From positions 72,136,792 to 72,200,791 of the forward strand of contig CATQJL010000305.1 of NCBI GenBank assembly GCA_958299035.1: a stretch of 64,000 nucleotides of DNA, in the 5' to 3' direction. Position numbers and translations under genes: made by a program. The notes under the pieces were generated by a model. That model was not told where the DNA came from, did no database searches, and was given only the letters and a program-made list of their open reading frames with translations. Origin of the DNA: Cylicocyclus nassatus. Its lineage: Eukaryota > Nematoda > Chromadorea > Rhabditida > Strongylidae. Below are positions 44,398-56,164 of this stretch, one piece after another (the first letter of the stretch is position 1; the number at the start of each line of letters is the position of its first letter).

Positions 44398-45967
44398 CAG
44401 GGTGTCCCAAAGGTAAGTACACACTTTTCAGCCTTAGTGCCTCTTTTCCCACAAAGCCTTTTGCTTGTCTTTAAAAGTCGTTCAGTAGGGCAGACTTTCA
44501 ACTTAGATTCACATTATAGGGCGAATCATCCACCATTCATCAGCATTACGGTATGAACTTTGAAAGGGACTGAACCATCAATGACGAGATCTTGCCCCAG
44601 AATGGATACTCAGCAAGCTGAAAAATTTATCATTAGGCTAAATTGAGTCGCTGACTATGAACATAAACTTCGCATTTTAGCTTAAGACTTTTTACATAAG
44701 TCATGCTAGGGAGACCGCAACAAAGTTTTTCAGTGTTTTTAAAAAGTGTGATCAAATCATTCAAAAAACCCGTGGAAAGTTGCTCAATAAATCAGCATGC
44801 CTGAAAATACTGATATACAAAGTTCCAGATTTTCTTGGAACCTTTTCCCGGACGGCCTAGCTTGCAATGACGCTATAGGCTGGAAGTTCTTACCGTAATT
44901 CTACAGTAAAGAAGAGCGATGGACGTTATCTCCATACTGTAAACCTGAGTTGAAGTCTGCTCTGCTGAATGGTACTTGAAGCTAAGCAGAAGACTTCATG
45001 GGAACAAAGTTAATACCGATCAAAAAGTGTGTATTAGGTCCCACAAGTTCCGTCCGTTTTGATTTTCAGCCGTAACAAGTCATACTCTGCTCATTTCTAA
45101 GTAGGTTGTATCATTATCCTCATTTAAGTACCATTCAATAAAAGCAAGCTTTATACAATGGCTGAGTTTCAAGCCAGAAGCTAAAATAATCCCATAGCAC
45201 GAAAAATCGAGAGAAAATTGTAACTCCGTCCACAGAAATCCCACAAAAATTCTAACTTATTATGTGTAAACTATCCATATAGGACATTCATATGCGCCGT
45301 TCCCGTATTTTTTCTCCAATTAGAAATCAAGAAAACGAGAATTTTCATAATTTTTCCAAAGTCATGATGTGCTGTCCCCACATAATTAATTGCATATTAC
45401 TAGCCTGTAGAAGTACAATAATTTCCAGCACTCCACAAGCCCTAGTTTTCGAGATATATGGTTTTTGGCGTAAATCACCTGATTAATAACCTATATTCAT
45501 TTCTCGAAAACTACAGGTTGTAGAGAGCTGGAACAGTATCTGTACGTCTACAGGCTAGTGCAAATACTTATGTGGGGACAGCACAGCATCATTTCAACAA
45601 AATAATGAAGATTTTCGTTCTCTTGATTCAAGGAAGGATCTAGGGGAACGGCGCATATGAATGGAATGTAGATATAGATAGGTATGTAGATATGTATACG
45701 TAATAAGTTAGAATTTTTGTAAGATTTTTGTAGACGGAGTTACGAATTTTTCTCGATTTTTCGGACAGTGAGATCTTTTGAGTTATTGGCTTGAAACTCA
45801 AGGTGACCGAAGTCGGTGCGAAAGCAAGATTGCCATTTTATAGCTTGCTTCTATCGAACCATACTTTGCAACCTACTCAAAAGGAGAAGTGTATGACTCA
45901 TTGCAGTTGAAATTCAAAACGTACGAAACTTACGGGACAATCTGGTACCCATTTTCGGGACACCCTG
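44398..45967. mobile_element. TA-type inverted-repeat element (CAGGGTGTCCC ends), interrupted
   Basis: Ends CAGGGTGTCCCAAAGGTA and the complement of CAGGGTGTCCCGAAAATG. Left flank is TA; the right flank reads CA, a likely mutation. The left arm (GTACACACTTTTCAGCC onward) pairs with 44880-45033, showing long subterminal arms. The right arm is split at 45034 by another element. Similar ends occur at 51324-52601. Confidence 0.75.
45034..45945. mobile_element. Palindromic MITE nested in the right arm of 44398-45967
   Basis: Inserted at TA (45032-45033 and 45946-45947). Left arm TCCCACAAGTTCCGTCCGTT faces the right arm's complement; pairing runs to the middle (ATGTGGGGACAGCACAGCAT on the right matches GATGTGCTGTCCCCACAT on the left). 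It is the same family as 55217-56164. After removing it the host element's right arm joins up (GTGTGTA then CCCATTTTCGGG), which proves the order of insertion. Confidence 0.82.
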
Positions 45968-45985
45968 CATTTTTGAAGCTTTCAG

Positions 45986-46277
45986 GTGCTTTTTGGGTAT
46001 CACTAAAAAGGGGAAAGAACTCTTGGCGTTTCTGTTTTACGATGCCGAGCGCATGCAGGACAAGCTCATTAATACAGCGAATGCAAAAAAAGCCACAAAT
46101 CAACTTCGAATTAAGTTCAGATTTGACTTATTTGACCAAACGGAACTATTTGTTCATCTAGAAGTTTATGGGAAGAATAGCCTCAATTGTGTTTCTGTAG
46201 CTTTCGATTTCAACTTGAAAGAAAGAAGACTACCCCTGACGCGCAGGCAACATTTTCAAACTCGTTTTGCTCTTTAA
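45986..46277 (+). CDS. Possible terminal exon, unrecognised protein
   Basis: A strong acceptor (GAAGCTTTCAG, ending 45985) opens a frame of 97 codons: LGITKKGKELLAFLF, YDAERMQDKLINTAN, then FRFDLFDQTELFVHLEVYGK, NSLNCVSVAFDFNLKE, to TRFAL and a TAA. Codon composition and the mixed charged/aromatic pattern look coding. No signal for a family that I can name. Upstream exons would lie left of the transposon cluster at 44398-45967, whose presence in an intron is plausible. Confidence 0.4.
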
Positions 46278-47344
46278 AAAAATTAAGAGATGAAAATTGA
46301 GAAATGTCTTTTGAGAAAACTTTGCGAAATAATTGTGCAAAGCCTCCTCTACACTGCGAAGATAAAATTTCTTTAGAATGCTTAGTGTATGTCCTGTTGC
46401 GAACTTTGAACATTGAACACAATACACACATTGTAATTGGATGTCTGCGCCAATTCAAAAGCAGCAGTTTGACTTCGTCAATTCTTGCAATCACACATTG
46501 GGCTTGCAAAAAACGTTTTGGAAGGATGATTACAGCATTCTGTGACATGAATTCGAAAATGAAGCTCTTGGTAATTTCAAATGAAAACATTACAAGGTTT
46601 ACGAAATTGGTGCACACCTCACTTTCGAACTCATTTATATCCCAAATGTCATTACTTTTGATCATTCTAGCCGTACGGTAGACACAGACATAGCAATCAA
46701 AAAACTTTGAATGCTATCGGGAATTAGGTACGCAATAAATGACCATACCTAGACATGTTCGCATTAATGAGTTTTCACGAAAGACTCCTTTCTTAGTCTT
46801 TGCAATCCAACTGGAAAAAATTCTTCATCTTTACCTTTATCGTCACACTCCATGTACCATTTGAACTACTGAATACTGCTAGTATAGGGCCAGTTGTCCA
46901 AGACAGAATTCGAAGAACAGAGAAGAAATGACTTGAATAACGTATGAGCAAGAAAAAACTGGTACATAGCAAAGAATTCTGCGAGAAGACCAGGTCTAAG
47001 TCTTGCAATCAGAAAGTGATGTTTGTGAAAGGAGCGTTATGAAAACATACAGTCACCCGAGAAAGCGAATATGCTTCGGCGCAATTAATTTTTCAATAGA
47101 TACCGTTTCTTCATAAATGAATATCATCGGGTAGCGGTATAAATATCAAGTCATGCTGCAGTTATAGCAAGTAGGCTCGTTCACTTACATGAAGTGGCTA
47201 TTACCTATGTATGTTTTACATGCCGCCAATCAAACAGGTGCTTTATTTCGTGTTGTTTTCGCATAAAAACACCTATCTCGACTGACTCAATGTTTACGAA
47301 TTAGCTTTTTGTTGTTTGTAACTCGAGCTACTTCCGCACACGCA
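46278..47344. other. Overlapping long open frames, coding status unclear
   Basis: 46304-46681 is open on plus (125 codons) and 46665-46210 on minus (151 codons); neither has convincing splice sites. At 47008-46793 (minus) a block with an acceptor-like CTTCTCGCAG, hydrophobic content (SFFLLIRYSSHFFSVLRIL) and an AAG/GTAAAG end is reminiscent of an Srab first exon. Without the other exons it cannot be called. Confidence 0.25.
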
Positions 47345-48108
47345 GTAAACACTGCAACAATGACACTCGATTGGCGCATCTCAACCAGGGCCCGGCACAG
47401 ATCGTCTGGAAGCAGACTGGACTTCGTTTTTGAAGCAAACAGCAAAGGGGATATCGTTTTTGACGAGTCGAAATCGAGCACCAAGAATAAGCGCCATTTA
47501 GTCGAACAAGCTTTTCGGACAGGTTATCAATTGACATGCTCTATCGTACATGACAAAAAGTGCCGCGATTTGAAAGCAAGGCTAAAATAAACAAATTGCT
47601 TGTTTACGGCGCAACAGAAGCATATGACACCAAAATTGAACTATATGTATAAAAAATTATTTGCGAAAGGATTATGTAAAAAGATTTGAAAACTTATGTG
47701 AAGTAATACCTTTTCCAAAATAAGATCGTCTCCAGACGGCCACCAGACAATCTGAGATCGTCTGGAGCATATATTTTCGTCACTTCATATAAGTTTCGGA
47801 TCTTTTTAGCATGGACGGATTCCCCGGTCAAAGATCTATCCCTGAGCATGAAGACATTTTCATATCATTGCCTTTTCTTTTTTTTTGCCTTCATTTCTTT
47901 CGCTTTGTTAAATATCGCGCTCTAATGCCAAAGTCTTGTGCATGCGTAGTATTCAGCTCCACTTTGGATTTTCACTCTTATCTTACGTCTTTTCTTTCAG
48001 ACTAGTAAATCTTTCTTGTTTTCATCTTTTCCTAAGCAGGTAGGTCAAAGGGGACTTCGTAAAACTTCCGAAAGTCAGGGGAGACTTCGTCAGAAACCCT
48101 AAAAACCG
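47345..48108 (+). repeat. Gene-fragment repeat, copy 2
   Basis: Inverted relative to 4791-5545. The plus-strand frame ends FEANSKGDIVFDESKSSTKN, then CSIVHDKKCRDLKARLK and a TAA at about 47588-47590, near-identical to copy 1. Between the two shared blocks, copy 2 is shorter by two indels whose sum is a multiple of three, so the frame is kept. The 3' part carries the CCAGACAATCTGAGATCGTCTGG hairpin near 47743 and a T-rich region to about 48108. Confidence 0.6.
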
Positions 48109-49137
48109 ACTCGTGCCGGGCCCTGATCTCAGCTGCGTACTATGTCTGTTTTTGCCGTATTGCTCCCCACCCCCCCCCCCTCCCGCGCTCTATCAAATAC
48201 GTTATGTGGACATACAAGAAAGGAAAGACCAGTTTTGCCACATGCAGTCTTCTAAGGGGAAGAAGGGATGTTGCAAAAGTGATGAGTATTTCTCACGAGT
48301 AATGAGTTGATGAGTTGGCAGTCTTTACAGATTCTAGCCGCATCTAGCTTTTTTCATCAACTTAACTTTAAAGTCTCATAAGGACCTACCAGAGTAAAAT
48401 TAGGACTAACAACTGTTTATAAATGTTGCACTTCTCCGGCCTAGAAAAAAAAGGAGAAATATCCAAACTGCTAGAAGAGCATTTGTACTTTGTACTTTGT
48501 ATTACATAGGATTGAAGTTGTAACTTAAACAACCTTTTGTCTTAGAAAGTCGAAGACAAAAGGTTGTTTGAGTTGCAATTTCAATCCTTTCTTGTAAGGA
48601 AAGATACTCGTAAAAAGTAAAAAGAAAGACAGAGTTAAAAAGAGGAACACAAGTAATGAGGATGTCCAAAAATCTGTTGAAAGCGCATATCCGCAGCTCA
48701 GAATCTGATCTCATATCAGACGCTCACTTTTGCTACGACCTGTATATTTTGAAACAACATGCAAATTTAGATCTCGAGACATACATGGAGCATGATAATT
48801 CTACTTGTAAAACACAAATTAGAAAGATTATGAGATACGAAAATGCTCGAAGGAGGGAAAGGATGTAGCATAAGCAACGTAAGACTGTCACTCATAAGAG
48901 CAAGTCCTACCCAGTTTTCTGTGAACCTCCCCCCCCCCCCCCCCACACTCGCAATTAGCTTAGAGCTCAATTATTCATTTAATTTGCAGATCCAAGTGCC
49001 TGCCAAGGAACCTTAGATTATCATTTATTTGAGCTGTGTAATTTACGAAATCAGCCTAAGCTGCCATTTTAAATGCGACAGAACTTTTCAAATTTTCATC
49101 TCCACGAGTACGCTAACTCGCCAATGTGCAACAGTTG
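48109..49137. other. No recognised gene; two homopolymer tracts
   Basis: A poly-C run near 48168-48181 and a C15-type run near 48929-48944. A short inverted pair around AAACAACCTTTTGTCTTAGA (48527) and its near complement at 48550 forms a hairpin. No coding signal I trust. Confidence 0.5.
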
Positions 49138-49145
49138 CTAGAGAT

Positions 49146-50769
49146 TATACTTGGGTAATTCGATAATTTTTCATCGAATGAATGAATATCGAATAAATTG
49201 GAAAAGGAAAAAAATCGAATAAACGACTATCGAATAAATGCGGAAAATCAAAAATATCGAATGAATGAATTTTGAATAAATTCGAAAAATCAAAAATATC
49301 GAATGAATGAATTTCGAATAAACTCGGAAAATCAAAAATATCGAATGAATGAATATCGAATATATTCGAACATTGGAAGTCGAATTTCGAATAAATATTC
49401 GAATGATTTACCGAATAACTAAGGCAATCACATCTCAAACTTGCCGACATATCTGGCTAAAGCCGATCCAATCATAATCAGCCCCCTAGTATCTCCTATA
49501 CCAACTCCTAGCTCAAAATTGAAATCAATAAAATAGATTTGGGTTTTAATCAGCACCCTCACTTACCCCTTTGTACCAACTCCCAACCTCGTAGCTCAAG
49601 ATTTTCCAAACATCGATAAAATCGATAAAGTAAATTTTTATTCATAATCAGCATCCTCACTTACCCCCTTGTACCAACTCCCAGCCCCGCAGCTCAAAAT
49701 TTTCCAAAAATCGATAAAGTCGGTCGGCAACTAGTTTATACATCAGCAAAAAGTCATATTTTACCCATTATTGAACGATCTAAAAAAGCAGTCGATACAA
49801 ATTTTTATGCTGTGCCCAAAAGATTCAACATTTGTGGTAAGCTGCCATCACATCTGAAGACATCTCGTTACTGGCAAATCGCGTACGGCGATCTAAACCG
49901 TCTAATGCTGCACTACAACTGCGATGTCCTTTACTTAATATACACCAATTCGCAAAAACTCCAAGGTAACGAATAGGCAGTTTTGCAATGATTTATGCGA
50001 GCAAGAGTGCTCACTAGTGTGAGCTTTGCGTACCGCAAGCATGAGCAATACAAAGAAAGAAGAACAGCCATTTAAATTCAGTATGAACTCAGAACATGAG
50101 CTTGAATTTGATATCTTCTTTGCTGATTTGGTGCCAATAGCAGTGCGAGCAATCTCATTGATCGAAAAAATATCAATTAAAATTCACGTATGATTTTTTT
50201 TACTGTCGCAAGCAGTCAGAAAAATGCGACACTCCATACAGTTCAAAGGTATACCGGTTGCAAAAGATGCATTACCGAGTTTTGCGAAAAAAAAAACGCG
50301 GACGAAGTAAGCTTGTTACTCAGCAGTTGGCTCTGCAACAAAGCCGAATAACCTGAATGCAGTTCATTCGAATACGAATTCGAATAAACATTCGAATAAA
50401 ACATTCGAATAAAATCTATTCGAAACCCCGTTTTTTGATTATTTGAGTTTTCGAATAATATTCGAAACCTCGTTTTTTGATTATTCGAGTTTTCGAATAA
50501 TATTCGAAACCTCGTTTTTTGATTATTCGAGTTTTCGAATAATATTCGAAACCTCGTTTTTTGATTATTCGAGTTTTCGAATTTTATTCGAAATCCTTTT
50601 TTTGATTATTCGAGTTTCGAATTTTATTCGAAACCCCGTTTTCTCAATTATTCGAGTTTCGAATATTATTCGAAAATGGAAGAACTCCGAATATCGAATT
50701 TCGAATACGAATATATTCGAATGTTTTATTCGAATGATCAAATTTCTATTCGATTCGGACCCAAGTATA
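49146..50769. mobile_element. hAT-like non-autonomous element with TTCGAATA satellite arms
   Basis: Ends TATACTTGGGT and ACCCAAGTATA, flanked by a perfect 8-bp direct duplication CTAGAGAT (49138-49145 and 50770-50777), the signature of hAT insertion. Inside the left end, about four copies of a roughly 46-bp unit with CGAATGAATGAAT; inside the right end, about five copies of a roughly 43-bp unit with ATTCGAAACCTCGTTTTTTG. The middle contains two direct copies of the CCAACTCCCA...GTAGCTC...ATCGATAAA block. No transposase is recognisable. The open frame at 50443-50853 is an artefact of the tandem repeat. Confidence 0.85.
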
Positions 50770-50777
50770 CTAGAGAT

Positions 50778-51323
50778 GCCAAAAAAGAGCAGCGGCTATA
50801 CCTCGTTGAAAACAACGAATTCGATCATATTTAACACATTGACGACCGCTTGACACACATAACGTGCGCCTGAAGCGGCTACTGTTTTGTGTCAAACCCA
50901 CTCCGGGAGTTTTATTTTGTGCTGGATGCTAGATACAACCTCTACCGTTTTTGCAAGCATTCGACTCCACTATAGATATACTGTAGATGGAATTGTGCGT
51001 AATTTTGATTAAGAAATGTTGCTTCGTGAAAGGCCTTGGTCAATGTGTTAAAGTGCTCATAACATTATAGTTGACCAATTCTCATGCCAAGTTTCGACTC
51101 ATGAAGGCACATCGCAAAGGATCTATAACGGCAAAGTTATTCAGAGTTTATTCTAACACTTCCTACTGAAGTATTCTATGTTTTCTCAAATCATAAGGTA
51201 AGTAGTATTGTACGCGGCCTTTCAGATTGTGGCATGATTTAAACACTCGCCTTGAACTGTTCACTGGGAGTTTGATTGAAATCGATTTAGAAATAAATGG
51301 TCTTCCCTTAACATGTATATATA
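50778..51323. other. No recognised feature
   Basis: Sequence between two transposons. It includes the start of a (TA)n-rich target at 51315-51323. Nothing else seen. Confidence 0.45.
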
Positions 51324-52601
51324 CAGGGTGTCCAAAAAATGTGCATACTGTTTGATTGTAAATACTCTCTTGTGAAGAAGTCTTTCGAGAAGCTTTAGGT
51401 ACCATTTTGTAGAGCGAGATCAACTTAGATTTATAGTGTAGCGCGAATTGCCGATCGCTCATTCTTACTGCAGGATTACGGTAGAAACTTCATACATATG
51501 GTGTCACTGTGAAAAAAGCGGCCGTTTTGAAAAATTTTCAAAAAAATGTGGAAACTTGTGTATAGTCGTCCTCACCCCACTAGTCGGTCGGTGGACGATT
51601 TCGAATTCGAACTGGAGCAGGCAGGTCGCGGCAGAGCACGGCACTTCAGCTCTCCGTTTAAATTCAGGCATTCAATTTGCGTTTTTCTTCGCTTTTTGGT
51701 ATTGTTTCAAAGTTTTTGGCCTACATTGAGTTTTTATAATTGCTGATGTTGTCTCCTGCCGCTATGCTCGTATTTTGTTTAGTGAGCTTTTGGAAACGAT
51801 ACAGATGGCAAATTTGGAGCATATAGTTCACTGGAGCAACACTTCTGTATATGTTACTTGCTAAGAAAGGTTTTACAGCTTAAGTTCACCATCTGCATCG
51901 TTTCTCCAGGCTTACCTGCAATCAGAGTTAAGGAAACGAGCTTAGCAACACGAAACAACTTCCTACAACAACAAAATTGTCCGAACATACTTATAGTATA
52001 GAGATATAGAGACTAGCAAGTAACGACCAATAAAAACGATTAAGAAACACGCAAAGTTATACGGAAGGGGGGGGGAGGGTTCAGATGCCACTCTCTGCCG
52101 CGACAGGCCTGCTCTAATTCAAGTTTGAATTCGTCCCCCGACCGACTAGCGGGGTGAGGACGACTATAATAGGGTTTTCATGGACGCTGAGTTCCAATAC
52201 TCAACTATTCACCAGATTGCGAAACTTTCTAAACGGTGTAACCGCACTTTTTAGGAAAATTGAAAAAATGGCCGCTATTGCTTACCTCGCATAATTTTTT
52301 AATCAACCATTACGAAAAATGCGAACTTCACATTTAGAATCAGCGACTCTAATTAGCCCAGTGTGAGAATTTTCATGTTGTTCTGATTCGTTTCTGGAAC
52401 AAAATATAGCCTTTCATGGCTCAAAACCCTCTTCAAAGTTTCTACCGTGATCTTACAGTAAGAATGAGCGATCGGCGATTCGCGCTACACTGTATAAGTT
52501 AAACCTCGCTCTACAAAATGGTACCTAAAGCTTCTCGAAACACTTCATCACAAGAGATTCATTTACAATCAAACAGTGTGCACATTTTTTGGGACATCCT
52601 G
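51324..52601. mobile_element. TA-type inverted-repeat element (CAGGGTGTCC ends)
   Basis: CAGGGTGTCCAAAAAATGTG and its near complement form the ends, with TA at 51322-51323 and 52602-52603. Arms are about 165 bases long and well matched (GATCGCTCATTCTTACTG on the left, its complement near 52460 on the right). Related in end sequence to 44398-45967. A second element is nested at 51563-52166. No transposase. Confidence 0.85.
51563..52166. mobile_element. Nested inverted-repeat element (TAGTCGTCCTCACCCC ends)
   Basis: TAGTCGTCCTCACCCCACTA and its near complement, flanked by TA (51561-51562, 52167-52168). Subterminal similarity extends over GTCGGTCGG and a TTCGAATTC-like block. G-run (GGGGGGG) at 52068. 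It interrupts the host element's interior. Confidence 0.8.
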
Positions 52602-52739
52602 TAAATATATATATACAAAGTAAAGACAAGTCAGTCAATAAACTTCACCTCCATCAACATCAAATAATTGTACTGTATTACCTAAGTGCCTATGCTCGTA
52701 GTGGTCTAGCGTCCAAGCAAAGTTTCATGGTTTGTGATG

Positions 52740-52791
52740 TCACAAGATTATTTTTATCTACAGGGTCACAAGATTATTTTTATCTACAGGG
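52740..52791 (+). repeat. Direct 26-bp tandem duplication
   Basis: TCACAAGATTATTTTTATCT plus ACAGGG occurs twice in a row. The second copy's ACAGGG overlaps the left end of the MITE at 52787. Confidence 0.9.
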
Positions 52792-53013
52792 CTTATTAAA
52801 CGCAGTGTCCCTTGCATCAGCATCTCCACTCCCGCGCTGGACTCTGCATCTCCTTCACAAACATGCTCTCTGATCACTTTCCCAGGGCGAGCGTGGGAAA
52901 GGGGAGCCTCAATTGGTTGGAAGTGATTGAAGAGCATGTTCGCGGAAGAGACGCAGAGTCCAGCGCGGGAGTGGAGGGGCTGATGCAAGCGACACTGCAT
53001 TTGGTAAGCCCTG
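52787..53013. mobile_element. Palindromic MITE (CAGGGCTTA ends, TA target)
   Basis: CAGGGCTTATTAAACGCAGT faces the complement of CAGGGCTTACCAAATGCAGT; TA flanks both sides. Arms share TCCACTCCCGCGCTGGACTC. Total 227 bp. No coding capacity. Confidence 0.8.
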
Positions 53014-53115
53014 TACCTTACGTGGTTATGGAAGGTGCTTTAGTAGCAACTAGGGGCATAACAACAACTGGTCGTTCCTCGCTTATTTCTTGGCACTGAT
53101 TAAGTCTTATTGTTA

Positions 53116-53860
53116 GGCCCGTATGCACGTACATCCCCGCTGGGGAGGGGAGGGGATCTGAGAGGGGATGCGTCATATCTCGCTACTTTACGTATCTTTC
53201 TTCTTCCTTTTCTATCTTGCTTATGAAGGTTCTCATACCCTACTTCCTGCGCATAATCGATGCCAGGTTACTGGCATAAGTGATCAGATTTGTACTATTT
53301 TGTGTGATCCCCTGGGGATCACCTCTCATTTTCAAGGTCATTTATCTTCCTGAGAAATCATGGAAACGCCGCAAAATTGTACTGAGGATATACTACGGCA
53401 CTGCTAAGCATGTTTTCGACAGAAAAAATTGAATCTGAAGATTGTGAATTTTTCGATGATCCCTAGCTTTTGAGCCAGGGATTACCGAAGATTTCGATAT
53501 CCTGAGATTTCACTTCTTTTTACTTCAAACATGCTTAGCAGTGCCGTAGTATACCCTCAGTACAATTTTGCATCAATTTTATTGATTTCTCAGGAAGATA
53601 AATGACTTTGAAAATGAGAGGTGATCCCCTGGGGATCCCCTGGGGATCCCCTGGGGATCCCTAGGGGATCACACAAAATAGTACAAATCTAATCACTTAT
53701 GCCAGTAACCTGGCATCGATTATGCGCAGGTAGTAGGGTATGAGAACCTTCATAAGCAGGATAGAAAAGGAAGAAGAAAGATACGTAAAGTAGCGAGATA
53801 TGACGCATCCCCTCTCAGATCCCCTCCCCTCCCCAGCGGGGATGTACGTGCATACGGGCC
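53116..53860. mobile_element. PIF/Harbinger-like foldback, TTA duplication
   Basis: GGCCCGTATGCACGTACATC and its exact complement are the ends; TTA lies at 53113-53115 and 53861-53863. GGGCC-type ends with TTA targets are typical of PIF/Harbinger. The arms are complementary almost throughout (CTTATGAAGGTTCTCATACC and its complement near 53750). Near 53620-53670 the unit GGGATCCCCT is repeated in tandem, itself palindromic. The motif GCTAAGCATG flanks the centre. Related to 60009-60718. Confidence 0.85.
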
Positions 53861-55216
53861 TTAGAGGCAACGTCCGGGCAAAATTCCGAACAGAATTTTT
53901 TTCGCTTAACTGGGCTTATCCTCCCCTCATTCGAAAATGCAGCGTGCAGAGTACAAAAATGTTGGGAACGAGTTATTCCGAAAACCCTTGATTTTGAATT
54001 TAAAAGACTGCGATTGAGATTGCTCGAGAGATTGAGACTCCAATTCCTACATTTTCTATGACCTTCCTATTAAGTTGGCTCAAAAGTTTTTGGACATTTT
54101 CAGACGAGATCTTCTATTTCCTGAAACCTAAAGCATATAGTGGCGGTAGGATGGTCCAGACCGCAGGTTCCATTGACTTAGTGGGGACAACTGGTAATAA
54201 TGGTTTATCAGAAATATGACAAACCACAAGAAGAAGCTGATATGCAAATACACAGAATAAGAGTAGCTAGATGATACAGAAGAGCTAATACAGGACAGTG
54301 AATATTGGTGAGAAACTGTCGAGGAACGAACTAGACACCTCAGAACCGACACACGAGATATGATGCTTCGTTCATCTCATGGTTTAGGTTCAAGACTAAC
54401 AGACATACAGACATACAGATAAACATTCAGCTTTATATATAAGATGAGTGGGAACAGCGTAGCTTCGTTTTCGTACAAGCAGGAAAACTTTCACTTTCGT
54501 TTTCTCGATTTTCAGATAAGAAAAAATGCAGCAATGTCACATATGGGTGTTTGATGTGGTGCAATCTGCGTGAGCAAATTGGAGATTCGTAGGATTTATT
54601 TAAACGAAGATACGGATTTTTTCCAACTTTTCGAGCCTTCAGTACGACTCAGAATCTGGATGCAAACTTGAGCTATGTCAAACTGGTGCAAATTTTTGCA
54701 TATCATCTTGCAGAGTCTTGATCTATCGAATGGTGCCTCCGTCTAATGTACATGTATTAAGTTTCGAGAAATAGCAGATCTCGTCTGAAAATGTCCGAGA
54801 AGTTTCGAGCCAACCTAATAATCTGATGAAGGGTAGTTTACAAACATCATCAACTCTTTGCGAAGGCTTCCGTAAAGTATGCAAAACAGATCAAAGGAGC
54901 TCTACGATCACCATCTGTATTAGTTGATGGTGGAGATATAGTCAGGCTTCGAATACCAAACCACAACCAAAAACATTGCCACGCGGGACGTATACGCACG
55001 AGCAGTCCTCAAACTTGGGTAATCAAACTTTATCTTGGCACCAAAAAGGCAACAATAAACACGACAAACAAGTAACAAGATGAAGTCAGTAAAAGGGATC
55101 TAAACTACGAAAGGTTATTATGAACTAGAGAAGGATAAATAAATGATTCAAACTAATGTTGAAGGAAAAGGCGAAAACTGTATAGCGACTGACTCTGGCT
55201 GTGCACTGCCAGCAAT
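53861..55216. other. No gene; repeat tail near 54395-54445
   Basis: ACAGACATACAGACATACAG followed by CATTCAGCTTTATATATAAG matches the tail of the dispersed repeat at 13560-13635. Further right (54500-54800) are mariner-interior-like pieces (CGTTTTCTCGATTTTCAG). Otherwise nothing recognised. Confidence 0.45.
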
Positions 55217-56164
55217 CAGGCTGTCCCACAAGTTCCGTCCGTTTTAGCTTTCAATCGCAATAAGTCATAAACTTCTTGATTCTAGATAGGCTTGGGGTAC
55301 CGTTCGATAGAGCAAAGCAAGCACTACACGACTACGTTCTTGCTTTCGCACCAGTTCAAATCCATCTCGAGTTTGAAGCCAAAAACTAAAAAGATCCAAC
55401 CGCTCGAGAAATGAAGAAAAAATCGTAACTCCTTCCAAAAAAATCCTAAAAAATTCGTAACTTTTTCACAGATAGGATATCCACATCAGCTATTTATATA
55501 CACTATTCCTGTATTTTTTCCTTCGATAGAAATCGAGAAAACGAAAATTTTCGTGTTTTTGTCAAAGTGATGCTGTGCATTTTCCACACTAGTAGTTGTA
55601 TACTACAGACCAGTGCAAGTACAGACACAAATTTTTAGCGCTCTACAGGCTTTAGTTCTCGAGAAACTTTGAATTAAGTCTCGCACATTCGGGTGTCCCA
55701 TATTAAAACGATTATTTCTCAAGAACTAAAGCCTGTAGAGCGCTGAAAATTTGTGTCTCACTTGTATTGGTCTGTAGTATACAACTACTAGTGTGGGAAA
55801 TGCACAGCATCACTTTGGCAAAAGCATGAAAATTTTCGTTTTCTCGATTTCTATCGCAGGAAAAATTACAAGAACAGTGCATATAAATAGCTGATATGGA
55901 TATCCTGTCTTTGAACAAGTTAGGAATTTTCTAGGATTTTTTTGGAAAGAATTACGATTTTTTCTTCATTTTCTAGGCGATTGGATTTTTTTCGTTTTTG
56001 GCTTCAAACTCGAGATGGATTTGAACTGGTGCGAAAGTAAGAACGTCGTCGTGTAGTGCTTGCTTTGCTCTATCGAACGGTACCTTGAAGCCTATCTAGA
56101 ATCAAGAAGTTCATGACTTATTGCGATTGAAAGCTAAAACGGACGGAACTTATGGGACAGCCTG
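55217..56164. mobile_element. Palindromic MITE (CAGGCTGTCCCACAAGTTCC ends)
   Basis: CAGGCTGTCCCACAAGTTCC pairs with its near-complement at the right end, and pairing extends through both halves to the axis near 55690 (CTCTACAGGCTTTAGTTCTC on the left, its complement near 55725). Flanks read AAT and ATA, so a TA target is probable but not perfect. Same family as 45034-45945. Confidence 0.85.

Noticed and set aside
48113..48310. Proline-rich open frame (PYCSPPPPPPALYQ)
   Set aside because: It is a translation of the poly-C run and has no splice or family support.
50443..50853. 136-codon open frame with repeated SFRIIFETSFFDYS peptide
   Set aside because: It is a direct reading of the 43-bp satellite inside the hAT-like element; length not a multiple of three in all units and no gene context.
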